Source of the DNA: Phaeosaccion multiseriatum
Lineage: Eukaryota; Ochrophyta, other classes
Assembly (NCBI GenBank): GCA_965112735.1
Contig: OZ218962.1
Location: 992,001 to 1,056,000 of the forward strand
Direction of reading: 5' to 3'
DNA: 64,000 nt
Made by a program: the position numbers and the translations under genes
The notes under the pieces: generated by a model
The model's input: the letters and a program-made list of their open reading frames with translations, nothing else
Database searches by the model: none
Told to the model about the DNA's origin: nothing
Part shown: positions 39,301 through 54,300 of the stretch, one piece after another
Numbering within the stretch: position 1 is the stretch's first letter
How the letters are laid out: each line of letters begins with the position of its first letter

Positions 39301-42300
39301 TGCGCTCCCTTGGTTCGAGCAGCAGGCGCATGCGATGGTTCCAAGCGGCGGCGTCGTCGAGAAGAAGGGAGGAACACTCCTCTCATGCCGCTTCACCCCT
39401 CAGCTCAAGGGCTTGCTGCAAGATCACGCGGTGGGAGGAGTGGTGCTCATGCCGGGCATGGGGTACATCGAGATTGGCCTTGCCGCCTTGCTGAAGGGCA
39501 AGCCTTTCCCTGGTGAGAGGCAAGTGGTCCTGAAGGGCCTGGTCTTCATGGCTCCACTGGAAATTGCAGGCGCTCGTGCCCCCTATGTGGACCGTACGGT
39601 GGAGGGCTCCACTACTGTGGTCGCTTCTGAAGTCAGTGCCTTCATCACTGCCCGCGGCAGCGTGCAGTTTAACGGAGGTCCCCACGGCAAGGCTGGAGAG
39701 ACGGTGGCGAAGGCGACTTCCCTTCAATTGCGCACAAGGACGGAGGCAGAGACATTGGACGTGGCGCGGGTGAGAGCCGCGGTGGGGGACGAAGACATCG
39801 CCGAGGGGCTGTACCTCAAGCTTGCCAGTGCTGGGTATGACTACGGTGCCAGCTTTGTCCGAACGCAGCATCTGTTCGCCGCCAGTGGACAGGCCTTGTC
39901 GGTTGCGGCGGCAATGGATGGCAGCCTATCGGCGGAGTGGGAGATCAACGGCTTCTACCTCCACCCTGCAGTGCTGGATAATGCCGCGCACACCATGCTG
40001 GCGCTCTTGCCGGAGGAGCTGACGAGCAAGGCCTTTGCCGCCGTCTTCTTGCCCACCGGCTGCGAAGAGGTGCTTGTGCGAGGGGCCATCACGAGCGAGA
40101 AGGTGTGGGTGCATGCGGTGGTGAAGAAGGTGGACTCTCAAGCTCGTGCGATCGAGTGCAACGTCGTGATAGCACACTTCGAGACGAAGCAAGTGCTCGT
40201 GCAGCTCAACCACTTCCGGATGCAGCTGGCCCGAGGCTTCTCCCGCACCAACCCCGTCACCCGAGCGCTGTATTCTCTACAGTGGCTGCCCAACGATTCC
40301 ATCTCCCGCAGCAGAGGTGACGTGGAAGAGCGAGAGGAAGCTTGGCTGCTCCTCACCAGCGGCGCTCGTGGCAGCTTGGACAAGGCAGCGAAAGAGAGCT
40401 TGCCCATCTCTGTGACACTGACGGAGAGGGAGGTCAGGAGCATCGACGACTCCACCCTCGCTTCAGAAGCGCCCGCAGGATGGGGCCGTGTGGTGTGCAC
40501 ATTGTTCGGCGGCAAGCAGCAGAGCCCCAGCCAAGAGGCACAGACACTCCTCCTGTTGCTACAGCAGCTTTTACGAAGGCCAGCTCCCTTGATGGTGCTG
40601 GTGCAGGACACACTAAGCGGCGGCGAGGGGTGGAGGCATCACTGGGTGTACGGCATGATTCGAACCGCTCGTATCGAGCACCCTTCACTAGCCATCACGG
40701 TGGTGGACGTGGGCAGCGAGTACCTGCCCAAGTGCTGGACCATTGCGTCACTGGGGCAGGACGTGTGGGTGCGAGACGGACGATACCTCACGCCTCACCT
40801 GGCGCCCTCAGCAGATGCGCACCTCCCATTCTCCTTCGATCTCATAGCGAGGGGAAGCATCGAGGGAGGCTTGAAGCGCAGGGACGTACTCCCTTCCGAG
40901 AGAGACGCTGCCTTGCAGGACGGGGAGATTGAAATTTGTGTCAAGGCGGTGGGGCTCAACTTCAGAGACGTGCTGAATGTGCTCGACCTGTACCCTGGCG
41001 ACCCTGGACAGCCTGGCATCGAGCTATCGGGAGTGGTCACTCGAGCATCGCGAAAGTCGCGCTTTCAAGTGGGAGACAAGGTCTACGGGTTTCCGGACAA
41101 GGGCTGCTTCCGCTCCCACGTAACGACAAGTGACGTGTGTCTGGCCAACATGCCTTCCAGCAGGACCTTTGAGGACATGGCAGCGCTGCCTACCGCGTGG
41201 CTCACAGTGGTGCACGCATTCGAGCAACTCGCTGGCTTGAAGCGTGGTGAGAAGGTGCTCATCCATGCCGCGTCAGGTGGAGTGGGTCTGGTGGCCGTGC
41301 AGATTGCTCAGCGCATCGGAGCGGAGATCTACGCCACTGCTGGATCCGAGGAGAAGCACGCCTACTTGCGAGGCCTGGGCGTGAAGCACATTGCGTCGTC
41401 GCGAGATGCGGAGGCCTTCAAGGCTTCCATTGGAGCTGCGAAGGTGGATGTGGTGCTCAATTGCCTGTCGGACAACTTCATCCCTTACTCTCTGGGGCTG
41501 CTGACGAAGAACGGGCGCTTCATGGAGATCGGCAAGCGAGGCGTGTGGACCAGGGAGGCGATGAAGGCTGCCAGGCCCGACGTGCTGTACGAGCTGATTG
41601 CGCTGGACTCCATGATAGCAGACGACTTCAAGGCCGAGAAGCAGGGCTGGGCGTTCGCTGGGCTGGAGCAGCTGACAGCGGACAGTGAGGCGGGCAGGGC
41701 CGAGGCGCTACCAGTGAAGACATTCGACTTGAGGGATGAGCTTGTGGAGGCAATGAACTTCCTCAGAACTGCGAAGCACATTGGGAAGGTTGTGCTCAGT
41801 AGCCCTGAGTGTGGCATTCCCGTCGTGCGAGACGGGACTTACGTTATCAGCGGTGGGCTGGGGGCGCTTGGGCTGGCGACTGCGAAGCATTTGGCTGATA
41901 AAGGAGCTCGTCATCTTGTACTGCTCTCGCGAGGGGGAAAGGTCAAGGCGGACTCCAAGGCGCTGTGGGAGGAGCTTCTCAACGTGCCCGGCGGAGTGAG
42001 CACCAGGGCTGTATCGTGCGACGTGTCTAGCGCGCAGTCGCTTGGGAAGGCCCTAGACACGGCGCTCAGCAGCATGCCGCCCGTGCGAGGTGTCATCCAC
42101 GCTGCCGGCGTGCTCGACGATCGCTTGCTGGTGGACCAGACGCCCGAAAGTATCGAAGAGGTCTTCAAGCCGAAGGTGGAGGGCGCTTGGAATCTGCACG
42201 AGCTGTCGCTGCAGATGGCCTGGCCCTTGGACTTCTTTGTGTCCTACACATCCATGGCAGGTGTGTTAGGCAATGCAGGCCAGGCCAACTATGCTGCAGC

Positions 42301-45300
42301 CAACGCTGCTGTGGACGGGTTGATGCAGCATCGTCGGCGCCTCGGTTACTCCAGCTCTGTGGCCCTCCAGTGGGGGCCGTGGGGCGAAGCTGGCATGGCC
42401 GCTCGGTCCGAAGTTGCCATGGCCAGTCTGGAGATGGCCGGCGTTGGGCTCATCAGTAAGGCATTGGGTATGGCGGCGCTTGATGCCGGCGTGTCAGCCC
42501 CATCTGCGGCATCACGCGAGCTCTTGGTTCTGCCTGGCATGGACTGGCCCGCCTTCTCTGAGACGGCTAGCAACCCGGGGATGCTCGATGCTCTCGTTAG
42601 AGAGGCTTCGATGGTGGGACCGCAGAACAAGACTAGCAACAGTGTGACTAACGAGGTTAAGCGCGACCTACTGGAGCTGTCGGAGGGTGAGCGAAAGCCC
42701 ATGCTGCAGGCTTTAATCATGGAGATGGCAAAAGCATGCATTGGGGAAGCAGGCATCGAGCTCGACGCTTTGAGGCCTTTGATGGAGGCTGGGCTGGACT
42801 CCATGTCTACGGTGGAGCTTCGGAGTCGACTTCAAGCTCGTTTCGGCGTGCCGGTCCCCAACGACGTGCTCTTCAGTTACCCCTCAGTGGCAGCGCTGAC
42901 AGAGTGGCTCGAGGGCTTGGTCTTGGGGGCTGAGGAGGGTGAAGATGAGGACAGGAATGCTGAACCCTCTGGAGGTGGCATGACTGCCCCCCTGGCTGTT
43001 GTGGGCATGGCGTGCCGCTTTCCGGGGGGCTCGAACAGTCCAGAGGCCTTCTGGTCAATGCTGCGAGCAGGTACTGACTGCATTCAGACTGCCCCTCTGA
43101 ACCGGTGGGCGGGAAAAGAGGGGAGCGAGGATTGGCAAGGCAGCTTCATTGCTGAGGTGGAAATGTTTGACCCCGCCGTATTCGGCATCTCGTTTGCCGA
43201 AGCGGCTGCGATGGATCCGCACCAGCGAGTGATGCTGGAGGTTGGATACGAGGCATTGGTCAACGCGGGGTGCGACAAAGCAAGCTTGGCGGGCAGTCGG
43301 GCAGGCGTCTTCATCGGCATGATGAGCCTCGGCGACTGGGGCTACCAGGGCAAGCATGTAGGGGCTGGAGTATACCGCACTATGGGTCGCGTCCAATGTG
43401 GCGTTGCCAATCGGCTCTCGTACGTGCTGGGGCTGCAGGGGCCGTCCATGACCACTGACACGGCGTGCTCGTCATCGCTGGTGGCCTTGGACAACGCCTG
43501 CAGCAGCTTACGCATGGGCAAGTGCGATTCCGCTGTCGTCGGGGGCGTCAATTGCTTGCTCGGGCCAGTGGCCTTTGAGGACATTCAGGGCAGCGGCTTC
43601 CTGTCGCCGGACTGGTAAGTTCTTCCTTTTCGTTCCTCCGCACTTATGGTTCTGCTCCTCCGTCTCGTCCTACTTGCGCCGCCGACTACAACTCCCCTCA
43701 CGCTACCCATGCCCTTCTCAGGCGCTGCAAGACGTTCGACGCGTCGGCAAACGGATACGTGCGGGGTGAAGGGTGCGGTGCCGTTGTGCTGAAACGTCTA
43801 GATGACGCCCTCGCTGCCGGAGACACGATCCTCGCCGTGATTGAGGGCTGTGCCGTGAACCACAACGGAGCCAGTGCCCGCCTCACAGCCCCGAGCCCCG
43901 CCGCTCAGCAGAGACTCATCGAGGCGACGCTGCGTGAGGCCGGTCGAGAGGGCTCCGAGGTACGCATCGTGGAGGCGCACGGCACGGGAACCTCCCTCGG
44001 TGACCCCATCGAGATCAGTGCTCTCAGGGCCACGTACGGGAAGAACCGTGACGACTCTTTCCCGCTGGTGGTCGGTGCGGTCAAGACCAACATTGGCCAT
44101 CTGGAGGGTGCGGCGGGAATTGCCGGGGTCATCAAGGCCGTCTTGATGCTGCAGCACCGCGCTGTGCCGGCCAACCTCCACCTCGAGAGTATCAACCCGG
44201 AGCTGGACATGGACGGCTTCCCCGTGCAGCTCCCGTCGGCGATGGTGGAGCTGGAGGACGAGGGAGATATGTTGGTGGGGGTGAGCTCGTTCGGGGCGGG
44301 AGGAACGAACGCTCACGTGCTGCTGAGGAGCTACGGGAACAAGCCTGACTCCGTATTGACGGCTGGCATGAATCGCGATGGGGGGCCCTTCGTCAAGGAG
44401 GAGGCGCTGTTCCCGAATCGTGTGGCCTTCCCGTGGTACAAGAGCGATAATCACGCTTTTTGTCCGAGTGGAGGGGTGCGAGATGAGAAGGGCGGGGTGC
44501 TGCTGTCCTGCCCATTCTCTCCAAGGCTCAAGGGCCTGTTGCAGGAGCACGCAGTGGGGGGGGTGGTGCTCATGCCGGGCATGGGCTACATTGAACTGGC
44601 CCTGGCCACGCTGCTGAGGGGCGAGGCCTTCCCCGCCGATGGCCAGGCGCGCATGAAGGGCCTCGTCTTCACGGCCCCGCTGGAGGTGGCAGGTGCCCGT
44701 GTGCCTGGGGTGGAGCGGATGGTGGATGGGTCCACGACGGTGGCATGCTCGGAGGTGAACGTGTTCCTCTCTGCCCACGGCAAGACGCGGATCACGGGCG
44801 GCCCCCGCGGCAAGGCAGGTGAGGCTGTGGCCAGGGCGGCGTCAGTGGTGCTGGAGGCAAGAGAGGCTACTGCAATGATGGACGTGAGGAGCATCCAGGA
44901 GGCAGTGGGGCAGCGCGACATTTCGGGTGAGCTGTACGCCACGTTCGCCAAGGCCGGCTTCAACTACGGCCCCCGCTTCAGGCGGACAGAGCGCTTGTAC
45001 GCTGCCGAGGGACAGGCTCTGTCCGTGGCGACAGCGCAGGACCCCAGCCTGTGCTCTGAGTGGGAGGTGCGTGGATTCTACCTCCACCCCGCCGTGCTGG
45101 ACAGTGCCGCACACACCATGCTTGCCCTTCTGCCTTCTGAGCTGACCAAGGGTGCTACATTCTTGCCAGCTGGATGCAATGACGTGGTTGCGAAGGGCGC
45201 CATCAGAGCGAACAAGGTGTGGGTGCATACCGTGCTCACCGAGATCAGCGACAAGCGCGACAGCATCAACTTTGACATTGTCATTGCCGACTTTGACAGC

Positions 45301-48300
45301 CAGTGCGTGCTCGTGACCATGAAGGGCGTCAAGCTGCAGAGGGCCAAGGGCTTCACGCTCCTGAACCCTCTTCGTCGAGCCTTATACTATCTGGAGTGGC
45401 AGCCAGACGAGGCGCTGGCTCTGGCAACCACCACGGGGAAGCATGGTGTGGAGAAGGAGACGTGGCTGGCTTTGGTAGATAGAGTAAGTGCAGCTGCAGC
45501 GTTGGTGAAGCGGATTAAGCAGTCCATGCCCGAGCACGTGACGCTGCGTGTGCAGGAGTCTGTCTATGACCAGGATGTGGTGAGGGCATTGGAGAGGGGC
45601 GAGTGGTCGCGAGTGCTATACGTGCTCGGCGGTGGAAGAGGGGAAGGACAGACGGCAAGGTCTTCAGCCAGCGCCGCGCAGCAGGAAGCACAGAAGCTGC
45701 TGACGGTAACGCAGCAGCTGGCCAAGAGACCAATCCCCTTGATGGTGCTACTGCACGACACGCTGAGCGGTGGGGGCGAGGGGTGGGCACACATGCTGGT
45801 CTTTGGCATGATTCGCTCCGTTCGTATCGAGCGGCCAGAGATGCAGATCATGGTCGTGGAAGCGGATGTGGAGGACATGAGCTTGGTGCTGTGTCTTCCC
45901 CTTCAGAGTCAGGACGTGCGTGTGCAAGGAGGAGAGTGCGAGACGCCTCAGCTGACTCGCTCCTCGGCAATCAGCCTTCCCTTCTCTTTCGATCTCATGG
46001 CGAGGGGAAGCATCGAGGGAGGCTTGAAGCGCAGGGACGAACTCCCTTCCGAGAGAGACACTACCTTGCAGGACGGGGAGATTGAAATTTGTGTCAAGGC
46101 GGTGGGGCTCAACTTCAGAGACGTGCTGAATGTGCTCGACCTGTACCCTGGCGACCCTGGACAGCCTGGCATCGAGCTATCGGGAGTGGTCACTCGAGCA
46201 TCGCGAAAGTCGCGCTTTCAAGTGGGAGACAAGGTCTACGGGTTTCCGGACAAGGGCTGCTTCCGCTCCCACGTAACGACAAGTGACGTGTGTCTGGCCA
46301 ACATGCCTTCCAACAGGACCTTTGAGGACATGGCAGCGCTGCCTATCGCGTGGCTCACAGTGGTGCACGCCTTTGAGCAACTCGCTGGCTTGAAGCGTGG
46401 TGAGAAGGTGCTCATCCATGCCGCGTCAGGTGGAGTGGGTCTGGTGGCCGTGCAGATTGCTCAGCGCATCGGAGCGGAGATCTACGCCACTGCTGGATCC
46501 GAGGAGAAGCACGCCTACTTGCGAGGCCTGGGCGTGAAGCACATTGCGTCGTCGCGAGATGCGGAGGCCTTCAAGGCTTCCATTGGAGCTGCGAAGGTGG
46601 ATGTGGTGCTCAATTGCCTGTCGGACAACTTCATCCCTTACTCTCTGGGGCTGCTGACGAAGAACGGGCGCTTCATGGAGATCGGCAAGCGAGGCGTGTG
46701 GACCAGGGAGGCGATGAAGGCTGCCAGGCCCGACGTGCTGTACGAGCGGATTGCGCTGGACTCCATGATAGCAGACGACTTCAAGGCCAAGAAGCAGGGC
46801 TGGGCGTTCGCTGGGCTGGAGCAGCTGACAGCGGACAGTGAGGCGGGCAGGGCCGAGGCGCTACCAGTGAAGACATTCGACTTGAGGGATGAGCTTGCAG
46901 AGGCAATGAACTTCCTCAGAACTGCGAAGCACATTGGGAAGGTTGTGCTCAGTAGCCCTGAGTGTGGCATTCCCGTCGTGCGAGACGGGACTTACGTTAT
47001 CAGCGGTGGGCTGGGGGCGCTTGGGCTGGCGACTGCGAAGCATTTGGCTGATAAAGGAGCTCGTCATCTTGTACTGCTCTCGCGAGGGGGAAAGGTCAAG
47101 GCGGACTCCAAGGCGCTGTGGGAGGAGCTTCTCACCGTGGCCGGCGGGGTGAGCACCAAGGCTGTATCGTGCGACGTGTCTAGCGCGCAGTCGCTTGAGA
47201 AGGCCCTAGGCACGGCGCTCAGCAGCCTGCCGCCCGTGCGAGGTGTCATACACGCTGCTGGTGTGCTCGACGATCGCTTGCTGGTGGACCAGACGCCCGA
47301 GAGTATCGAAAAGGTCTTCAAGCCGAAGGTGGAGGGGGCTTGGAATCTGCACGAGCTGTCGCTGCAGATGGCCTGGCCCTTGGACTTCTTTGTGTCCTAC
47401 ACATCCATGGCAGGTGTGTTAGGCAATGCAGGCCAGGCCAACTATGCTGCAGCCAACGCTGCTGTGGACGGGTTGATGCAGCATCGTCGGCGCCTCGGTT
47501 ACTCCAGCTCTGTGGCCCTCCAGTGGGGGCCGTGGGGCGAAGCTGGCATGGCCGCTCGGTCCGAAGTTGCCATGGCCAGTCTGGAGATGGCCGGCGTTGG
47601 GCTCATCAGTAAGGCATTGGGTATGGCGGCGCTTGATGCCGGCGTGTCAGCCCCATCTGCGGCATCATGCGAGCTCCTGGTGGCGCCGGGCATGGACTGG
47701 CAAGTATCTGCGCCGGGGGCTTTTGGTGGCTCGACAATGCTTGAGGCCCTCGTAGAGGATGCGGGCTTGGGTAGCCGCGCGGGAAGCGGGGTGGGGAATA
47801 ACGTTACTGCTACCGTGAGGCGTGACCTGCTGGAGATGCCAGAGCCGAGTCGGAAGCCCATGCTCGAAGGCGTTATCACGGAGATCGCAACGGCATGCAT
47901 TGGTGAAGCGGGCACCGTGCTCGAGGCTGATACGCCTTTGATGGAGGCTGGACTGGACTCCATGTCTACGGTGGAGCTTCGGAGTCGACTCCAAGCTCGC
48001 TTCGGCGTGTCCGTCCCCAACGACGTGCTCTTCAGTCACCCCTCAATCGTAGCGCTGTCTACCTGGCTGGAAACCTTGGTGATGGGATCTGAGGAGGATG
48101 AGAGTGAGTCGGTTGGATACCAGGGGGGCGACATGAAGGCACCGTTGGCAGTGGTGGGCATGGCCTGCCGCTTGCCAGGTGGTTCGAACAGCCCAGAGGA
48201 GTTTTGGGCCATGCTTAGCAATGGCAAGGACTGTGGCCAGCCTGCTCCGCTCGACCGCTGGGCGAGCAAGGAGGAGGATGAGCAGCAGTGGCAAGGAAGC

Positions 48301-51300
48301 TTCATCGACGGCGTGGAAATATTCGATCCATCTGTGTTCGGCATATCGAGTGCTGAGGCTTCTGCCATGGACCCACACCAGCGGGTGATGCTGGAGGTAG
48401 GACTGGAGGCACTTGTGAATGCGGGCTATACCAAGCGAAGCCTGAGTGGCAGTCAGACCGGAGTGTACGTGGGCATGAGCGGCAGTGACTGGGGAGCACG
48501 CGGGGAAGGCTCATCCTTGACAGGCGTGTATAGCACCATGGGCGCAGCAGGGGCAAGCGTGTCCAATCGTCTGTCGTACACGCTCGGACTGCAGGGCCCG
48601 TCCATGACCACTGACACGGCGTGCTCGTCCTCTCTGGTGGCCCTGGATAGCGCTTGCAGCAGCTTACGCATGGGCAAGTGCGACGCAGCCGTAGTGGGCG
48701 GAGTGAATCTGTTGCTGGGCACGCAGAGCTTCGAAAGGCTGAATGGAAGTGGTTTCTTATCGCCCGACGGGTACGTGCGCGTGAGTGTGGAGTGCTTCCA
48801 TTCCTGTTGTGTTCACCCCGCTTCTCCCTTTGACCATCGCCTCTCTGGCAAGTCGCACAGTGAGAACGACTTGTGTGAGTGCTATTTAAGTCAACTTACC
48901 TCATCCCACTCCACAATTCCCATGCCCTTGTCAGGCGCTGCAAGACGTTCGACGCGTCGGCAAATGGATACGTGCGTGGTGAAGGATGCGGTGCCGTTGT
49001 GCTGAAACATTTGGACGACGCCCTTGCTGCCGGAGACACCGTCCTCGCCGTGATCGAGGGCTGTGCCGTGAACCACAACGGAGCCAGTGCCCGCCTCACA
49101 GCCCCGAGCCCCGCCGCTCAGCAGAGACTCATCGAGGCGACGCTGCGTGAGGCCGGTCGAGAGGGCTCCGAGGTACGCATCGTGGAGGCGCACGGCACGG
49201 GAACCTCGCTCGGCGACCCCATCGAGATGAGTGCTCTCAGGGCCACGTACGGAAAGAACCGTGACGACTCTTTCCCGCTGGTGGTGGGTGCGGTCAAGAC
49301 CAACATTGGCCATCTGGAGGGTGCGGCGGGAATTGCCGGGGTCATCAAGGCCGTCTTGATGCTGCAGCACCGCGCTGTGCCCGCCAACCTCCACCTCGAG
49401 AGTATCAACCCGGAGCTGGACATGGACGGCTTCCCCGTGCAGCTCCCGTCGGCGATGGTGCAGCTGGAGGACGAAGGAGACATGTTGGTGGGGGTGAGCT
49501 CATTCGGGGCGGGAGGAACGAATGCACACGTGCTGCTGAGGAGCTATGGGGAGAAGAGTGAGGGTGCGCCAGGCCCTAATGCCCATCAAGCAGAGCCTCC
49601 AGTGGCGTTTTTGTTCACCGGACAGGGTTCGCAGTACATGGGCATGGGCAAGGAGCTGTACGAGAAGGAGGGCGTGTTCCGCGAGTGCGTGCAGCAGTGC
49701 AGCACGCTGCTTATGGAGCGGGCCTGGCTGGACAAGTCTGTGGTGGAGCTCATGTACCCTGCCGCCGCTGAGGATGGGAAGGAGGAGGAGAAGACTGCAC
49801 AAGCGATGCTGAAGGAGACACGCTACTGCCAGCCGTGCCTGTTTGTGCTGGAGTACGCCCTGTGTGAGCTGTGGAAGTCGGAGGGCGTGGAGCCGTCCAT
49901 GGTGATGGGCCACAGTCTGGGCGAGGTAGTGGCGGCGTGCGTGGCCGGTGTCATGTCGCTGGAGGACGGGCTGATGCTGTCCGCCAAGAGAGGAGCCGCC
50001 ATGCAGGCCTGCCCCGAGGTCGATGGAGTGATGTTTGCAGTGAGGGCAGGCAAGGAGGCTACTTTGGCGAGCATCGACGCTGCGGGGGGGGCAGGCGAAG
50101 TGGTGCTGGCGTCGTCGAATGGACCGAGCGCGAGCGTGATCTCTGGAGCGCGCAGCGCTGTGGACAAGGTGGTGGAGAAGCTCATGGCAGATAGGGTGGG
50201 CTGCAAGGCCCTGGAGGTGTCGCACGCCTTCCACTCTCCTCTGATGGAGCCCGCTGTACGTGCGCTGGAGGAGGTTCTGAGGCAGGTGTCATTCAGCACC
50301 CCACGTATTCCCCTGGTGTCCAACGTGACGGGTGAGGTGGTGAGAGGGGAGGAGGTGACGCAGACGACGTATTGGGTGCAACACATGCTGTCTCCCGTGC
50401 TGTTCGCAGAAGGCATCCACACGCTGGTGGAGCACTGGATGGGAGACGGGAGGGGGGCTGACCTGAGCATCGTTGAGGTGGGCCCCAGCCCTGTGCTGAG
50501 CAGCATGGGAGCCAAGTGCGAGCGTCGCGAGGGGCTGGCGTGGATCTCCTCCCTCACGCGAGGGCAGAACTCCGAGGATTCGTTTGGAGCGGCTCTGAGC
50601 ACAGTGCAGCAGCAAGAGTGTGAGGGCAAGGAGCACATCCTGTTCCCAACGCGCAAGGCCTTTCCTTGGTACACAGCGCGAGCCACCGACGCACCTCAGA
50701 CGCGGAGTGAGGTTGACCAGGGCCCGCTCTATGGTGTTGAGTGGAAGGCGGTGGAGGTACTCTCGGCTTCGCAGCAGGTTTCGCCCGACGGCCTTCCGTG
50801 GCTCGTCGTGATTCCCGAGGCAGCCGAAGGGCAGCACGCATCGAACAACCACAGGGCCTTGGAAGCTATCCGAAGCGCGGGGACAGCAAATGGCGTAGAG
50901 GTGCACGTGGTGGAGGCGGTCGGTTCAGACGTGCAGCCACGTGGGGCCCATCTCTTCTACTTGACGTCAGCAACGGGCTCTCCTACCGATGGGGCAATCC
51001 ACTTTGTGCAAACTGTACAGAGCTTAGGCGGGGACGAGGCAATGATGCCCGTCACCGTGGTCACAACGGGAGTGTACAGCGGTGCTGGTTGGCAGGACAG
51101 TTGGGCAGTGGGACTGGTGAGAAGCGTACGACTGGAGCGGGGCGACCTCGCCGTGAACCACGTGGACCTTGAGTGTGCAATGTATCCTCAGTCTAAGGGT
51201 GCTCAACCTAGAGCAGGGGAGATGGAAGCCCAAACTATCTCCCAGGCTGTGACGTTGGCTGCAGAAGCTCACGACGGGGGGCGAGGTGTTGACCTGCTGG

Positions 51301-54300
51301 TTCGAGGGTGTGAGATCCTCGCTCCGAGGCTGGTGCCCAGCACACTCCATCTGACATCGGCAAGAGTCGATCGCTTCACGTACAGGGAGGATGGGACCTA
51401 CCTGATCAGCGGTGGCCTGGGGGGGCTGGGTCTGACGACGGCGAATCACTTGGTCTCCCAGGGTGCTCGGCACCTGCTCCTCCTATCTCGAAGCGGCCGG
51501 GCGGCAGAGGAAGTTTCAGAGCTGTGGCAGGCCCTGCACAGCATGGAGAGTGTCACCGCTGTGGCCGTGGCCTGTGATGTGTCCGACATGGGCCAGCTTC
51601 GAGATGCTGTAGCAACGGCCTTGGTGGGGCTGCCTCATGTTCGGGGTGTGATTCACGCAGCGGGTGTGACTGGCGCAAAGGGAATGTTGTCGGGCGAGAC
51701 GGAAGAGAACATGCGAAATGTCTTTGCCGCCAAGATCCAGGGAGGTTGGAATCTCCACGCGCTGTGCCTTGAGTGGATGGCGAGCGGCAGGGAGGAGATC
51801 GACTTCTTCGCCTCGTACTCATCGACCTCGGCTTTGCTTGGCTTGTCCAATCAGAGCGCCTATGCCGGGGCCAATGCTGCTTTGGACGGGCTGATGCGGT
51901 ACCGCCGACGCCAGCTTGGCCTTCCTGCTTCCAACATTCAGTGGGGCCCATGGGGCGACGTGGGTATGGCGGTGCGGCTGGAAATGGTGTCCAAAGCTGC
52001 GGAGATGACCGGAGTGGGCGTGATCTCATCGGCGCTGGGTATGAAGGCACTGGATGCCGTCCTTGTAAGTCACGCGCAAGCCAACGTACAGGAGGTGGCC
52101 GTCATGCCGGCCATGAGGTGGGGCAGATTTCGAGCGAGCTTGGACCCGGTGCACAACGATTTCCTCGGGCAATTGACCGACCGCGGAGAAAGTGGTGAGG
52201 CGTCAAAGGGCTGCAGCGTCAACGCCGAGGTGCGGGAGGAGCTTCTGCACTTGCCGGAATCGGCACGGCGGGAGAGGATCGAGCAAGGCCTGACGGACAT
52301 GGTGGTCGAGTGCGTTGGCGAGGACTTCACCTTGGCAGCAACGGTGCCCTTGATGGAAGCCGGACTCGATTCGATGGCGTCCGTGGAGTTTCGCAAGCGA
52401 ATCGAGGCCTGGTGTGGTGTCACCGTTTCGAACGGAGCCTTCTTCTCGTATCCATCAGTGTCTACAATGGCCGCGTGGCTCGAGGCCCAGATTCTCGAGG
52501 TGCTGAATGATGTAGAGAGGGGTAAAGAGGTGCTGACAGGACAGCACTTGTCCTCGGACTCTCGAGCCCCCATCGCTGTGGTGAGTATGGCGTGTCGCCT
52601 CCCCGGCGGAGCCAATAGCCCGGAGCAGTTCTGGTCGATTATGTGCGAGGGTAGAGACTGCATTACGGCAGCGCCACACGACAGGTGGGAGAGTAAGACG
52701 GGCGAGCTGCAGCTACAGGGCGGGTTCATCGAGGGCGTTGAGATGTTCGATAATGCCTTCTTTGGCATCAGTGCTGCCGAGGCAGAGGCAATGGACCCCA
52801 ATCAGCGCCTCATGCTGGAGGTGGCCTTCGAGGCCCTCCATCGCGCGGGCCACAGCAAGAGCAGCCTGCGGGGCAGCAACACCGGCGTGTTCGTGGGCTT
52901 GTCGGACACGGACTGGGGCTTCGTGGCAGGAGATGCCGCTGCTCAGAGCGCCTACGGCGGAATGGGCCTGACGGCTTCGAACATTGCTAATCGCGTATCC
53001 TACACTCTGGGTCTCTGCGGCCCCAGTGCGTTGCTGCAGACAGCATGCTCGTCGTCTCTGGTGGCTCTGGATGCTGCTTGCAGCAACCTCCGCCTGGGCA
53101 AGTGCGACTCGGCGGTGGTCGGTGGCGTGAACCTGCTGCTCGGGAAAGGCACCTTTCAGTCCTTGATTGCGGGGACCTTCCTCTCCCCCGACTGGTACGT
53201 GGCACTGGCCGCTCTGGTCTGAGTGCTCTGTTTCATTTATCCCTTTTCTGCTTTGTGCAGCTCATTCTTGGGCGTCCTCTACAGTCAAACAAGACCTTCC
53301 GTTGCACCCCACTCACACCCCACCAACCTTTCTCTGCCTCGTGACAGGCGCTGCAAGACGTTTGACGCATCGGCCAATGGTTATGTCAGAGGCGAAGGAT
53401 GTGGTGCCATTGTGCTGAAGCGTTTTGATGATGCTGTGGCCAGCGGGGACACTGTGCTAGCGGTGATCGAGGGATGTGCTGTCAACCACAATGGGGCCAG
53501 CGCTCGTCTGACGGCACCCAGTCCTCTTGCTCAGCAGCAGCTCCTGTCGGCTACTCTGGCAGAGGCGGGAAGGGACCCCGTAGAGGTGAGCTTCGTGGAG
53601 GCGCACGGCACGGGAACGGCGCTGGGAGACCCCATCGAGATGAGCGCTCTCAAGGCCGTGTACTGCGGACCGGACCGCAGCGAGGCAAATTCCTTGGTGG
53701 TAGGTGCGCTGAAGGCCAACATCGGCCATCTGGAGGGTGCCGCAGGTATTGCAGGCCTCATCAAGACCGTACTGGTGCTGCAGCACCGCGCCGCCCCCCC
53801 GAACCTGCATTTGAAGGACATCAACCCCGAGCTGGAGCTCGCCGGCGTCCCTGTGACGTTACCTGTGACCATGGAGCCCGTGGGTCAAGGCGGGCAGACA
53901 GGAGCGCTCGTTGCTGCCGTGAGCTCTTTCGGTGCCGGCGGAACCAATGCTCACGCCGTGCTATCCGGTCCCAGAGCTGGGAGTACGGCCACGCATGCCG
54001 ACGGAGAGGGCGTCGGCTTCAACGATGCTCTTCAGAAGGACGGCGAATCAGAGCGTGGCGCATTGTATTCCACACGCCAAGCATTTCGTTGGTTCAGGCC
54101 TCCAATGGCATTCCTGCCGAGTGGCGAGGTGGTCCAAGAGGGAGACGGAATGCGGCTCTCTTGCCCCTTCTCGCCTCACTTCAAGGACCTTCTCAAGGAC
54201 CACGCAGTCAATAATGTGGTGATCATTCCGGGGGTGACGTACATTGAAGTGGGTGTTGTCACTGCCCAAGGAGGAAGACAGCTCGGGGTGGAGCAGCAAG

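Noticed and set aside
40936-46286. Identical short frames at 40936-41133 and 46089-46286
   Set aside because: They are off-frame shadows of the duplicated ER blocks. Their identity reflects DNA duplication, not a second protein.
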